From the NCBI GenBank assembly GCA_039105265.1, contig JAPFFF010000008.1, positions 3,720,001 through 3,784,000 on the forward strand: DNA of 64,000 nt, written 5' to 3'. The notes under the pieces were generated by a model, which worked only from the letters and a program-made list of their open reading frames with translations, did not search any database and was not told the DNA's origin. Position 1 is the stretch's first letter, and every line of letters starts with the position of its first letter. Origin of the DNA: Tritrichomonas musculus (lineage: Eukaryota; Parabasalia; Tritrichomonadida; Tritrichomonadidae). The position numbers were made by a program, and so were the translations under genes. This document shows positions 62,884 through 64,000 of this stretch, piece after piece.

Positions 62884-64000
62884 ATGAAAAAAAAACGATC
62901 AAGCAGTGAGTCACGCAATCGTTCATTGAAGCAAGATCAAGCAAGTGAAATTGACCAAATACAAAAGATGCATCATCAAAACGCAAATATTAGCCAGCAA
63001 GGACAAAATCAGCAATATCAGTATCGAAATCATCGTAGTCCAAGATCAAATCACACAGAAAAGCAAAATTCAAGCTTTCAAATTCAAGAAGATCCAAATT
63101 CTTCTAACCACTCTGAAATGCAGGTAAAAAGCAGAAATGAAGATACCAGAAGACAGAATTATAATCATAATCATAAAATTCAGCAGCAAAATCAAAGTCG
63201 CCAGCATAGCCATCAAAGCCAAGATTGGAATTCGCAATCACAAGATCAACTACACCACGATCAAGAACTACGTAGGCATCATCAGCAACAGTACCAAAAT
63301 CAACAATTAAAGCAATCATCAAATCAAAATGCACAGCAACAAGTAAAACAGTATCAGATTCAAAATAATCGACAACAGCAAATGAAACACTCTCCAAGTC
63401 AAAATGATCAAGAGAAAAGACAAAAACTGCAACTAAAGCAATCATCAAATCAAAATAATCAGCAAAAGCAATATTTGAGACAACAGCCAATTCAAAACAG
63501 TCAACAGTCAAAACAGGAGAATCAAATTAAGCAATCACCAGATCGATACAATCGCCAACAGCAACAGTCTAAGCAACAGTTGGATCAAAACGATCAGCAA
63601 AAAAAGGAATTGTCAAATCATAGACAATATTTGATGCAACCGCAAAATCAAAATAATAAAAAAGTACAAGAACTACGGCAAAAAGAACAAAATTTAAATA
63701 AAAGTCAAGATAGCATTTCGCAAGGTATAGATCAAACAACAAGATACAGAGCTCAGCCTAAACGCAGCTCACAAAAGGCCAAACCAAATGAAAGGCCAAT
63801 AATAGGAGAAAAGGAACCTATAAATCGTGGAAATACATATATAAATAATAATTTTTATGCTAATAAAAAATCTGAATCCGAAAAAAATAAAAAAGATTGC
63901 AATTCAAATCATGATAGTTCGTCTGTTAGTACAAATAGTAATATACAAAAAAATTCATCAATGACTCCGCCTTGTTCATTAATTAAAAGTTATGAAATAT
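62884..64000 (+). CDS. Gln/Asn-rich low-complexity protein, 3'-truncated by the window
   Basis: One frame is open from the ATG at 62884 to the window end (372 codons, no stop). It starts MKKKRSSSESRNRS, then about 270 residues dominated by Gln, Asn, Ser, His and Lys, with irregular repeats such as LKQSSNQN (near 63309 and 63435). It becomes more mixed after about residue 285 (TTRYRAQPKRSSQKAKPNER, then INNNFYANKKSE). The SR-like N terminus and prion-like Q/N content suggest a nuclear or RNA-granule protein, but no folded domain is visible in this part and none is claimed. The 135-codon minus-strand reading opposite it is a shadow. Confidence 0.7.
   Translation, partial: MKKKRSSSESRNRSLKQDQASEIDQIQKMHHQNANISQQGQNQQYQYRNHRSPRSNHTEKQNSSFQIQEDPNSSNHSEMQVKSRNEDTRRQNYNHNHKIQQQNQSRQHSHQSQDWNSQSQDQLHHDQELRRHHQQQYQNQQLKQSSNQNAQQQVKQYQIQNNRQQQMKHSPSQNDQEKRQKLQLKQSSNQNNQQKQYLRQQPIQNSQQSKQENQIKQSPDRYNRQQQQSKQQLDQNDQQKKELSNHRQYLMQPQNQNNKKVQELRQKEQNLNKSQDSISQGIDQTTRYRAQPKRSSQKAKPNERPIIGEKEPINRGNTYINNNFYANKKSESEKNKKDCNSNHDSSSVSTNSNIQKNSSMTPPCSLIKSYEI

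Noticed and set aside
63104-63511. 135-codon minus-strand reading
   Set aside because: Shadow of the CAA/CAG-rich Gln codons of the plus-strand gene, read as Leu/Val/Asp-rich text.
1-64000. Spliceosomal introns
   Set aside because: The trichomonad 3' intron signature ACTAACACACAG was not seen, and every recognised gene reads through as one frame.
1-64000. CRISPR arrays, rRNA genes or bacterial-type operons
   Set aside because: No regularly spaced identical repeats with unique spacers, no rRNA core sequences, and the gene content is plainly eukaryotic.

Overview
The window looks like a chromosome segment from a parabasalid protist (trichomonad), most likely a Tritrichomonas-like species. The signs are: very AT-rich DNA; intronless eukaryotic genes; TAA, TAG and TGA all used as stops; an initiator-binding-domain-like protein; an S28 peptidase-like protein with an EGF-type module and a membrane tail; a kinase joined to BspA-type leucine-rich repeats; Tc1-type transposons; and a kinesin-2 implying flagella. 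The species is inferred. No database search was possible, and every family call comes from reading motifs.

Layout. Positions 1-14.4 kb: 3' part of an S28-like membrane protein, a Swi5-like repair protein, an MYCBP-like protein, an AT-rich gap with a 22-bp minisatellite, ELP2 (Elongator), a lysine-rich coiled-coil protein, a VPS9-domain protein, the DNA polymerase delta catalytic subunit, the CCA-adding enzyme and an unknown protein. Positions 14.4-18.3 kb: an AT desert without a convincing gene, ending at tRNA-Lys(CTT). Positions 18.6-34.7 kb: dense housekeeping genes, namely an IBD-like protein, a PP2A-like phosphatase, an RBM22/Ecm2-like splicing factor without an RRM, a Vti1-like Qb-SNARE, proteasome alpha-4, a Vps16-C-like protein, a putative beta-barrel, a 1504-residue kinase-Sel1-BspA protein, a U5-40K-like WD protein and a membrane protein.

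Positions 34.8-38.4 kb form a mobile or virus-like island. Two copies of one 251-bp sequence flank an inactivated fibre-like gene, an orphan ORF and a coding remnant; the right copy belongs to a complete 478-bp inverted-repeat element with a 6-bp target-site duplication. Positions 38.5-40.3 kb hold a putatively myristoylated kinase and a COMM-domain protein. Positions 40.9-44.2 kb are a transposon nest: a 5' gene fragment cut by an apparently intact DD34E Tc1 element, then nested inverted-repeat elements (one with a perfect 8-bp duplication), then a decayed second Tc1-type transposase.

Positions 45.5-64 kb return to cellular genes: a DENN-domain protein, an ArfGAP, Raptor, an importin-beta-like protein, kinesin-2, a class 3 lipase, an armadillo-like protein and the 5' part of a Gln-rich protein. 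Genes sit on both strands with no operon logic. Several are head to head with 80-160 bp between start codons, and a TCAAAAAGTT / AACTTTTTGA type motif recurs in those spacers. Membrane traffic (VPS9, SNARE, Vps16-C, DENN, ArfGAP, COMMD) is well represented, but the genes look like independent loci rather than a cluster.
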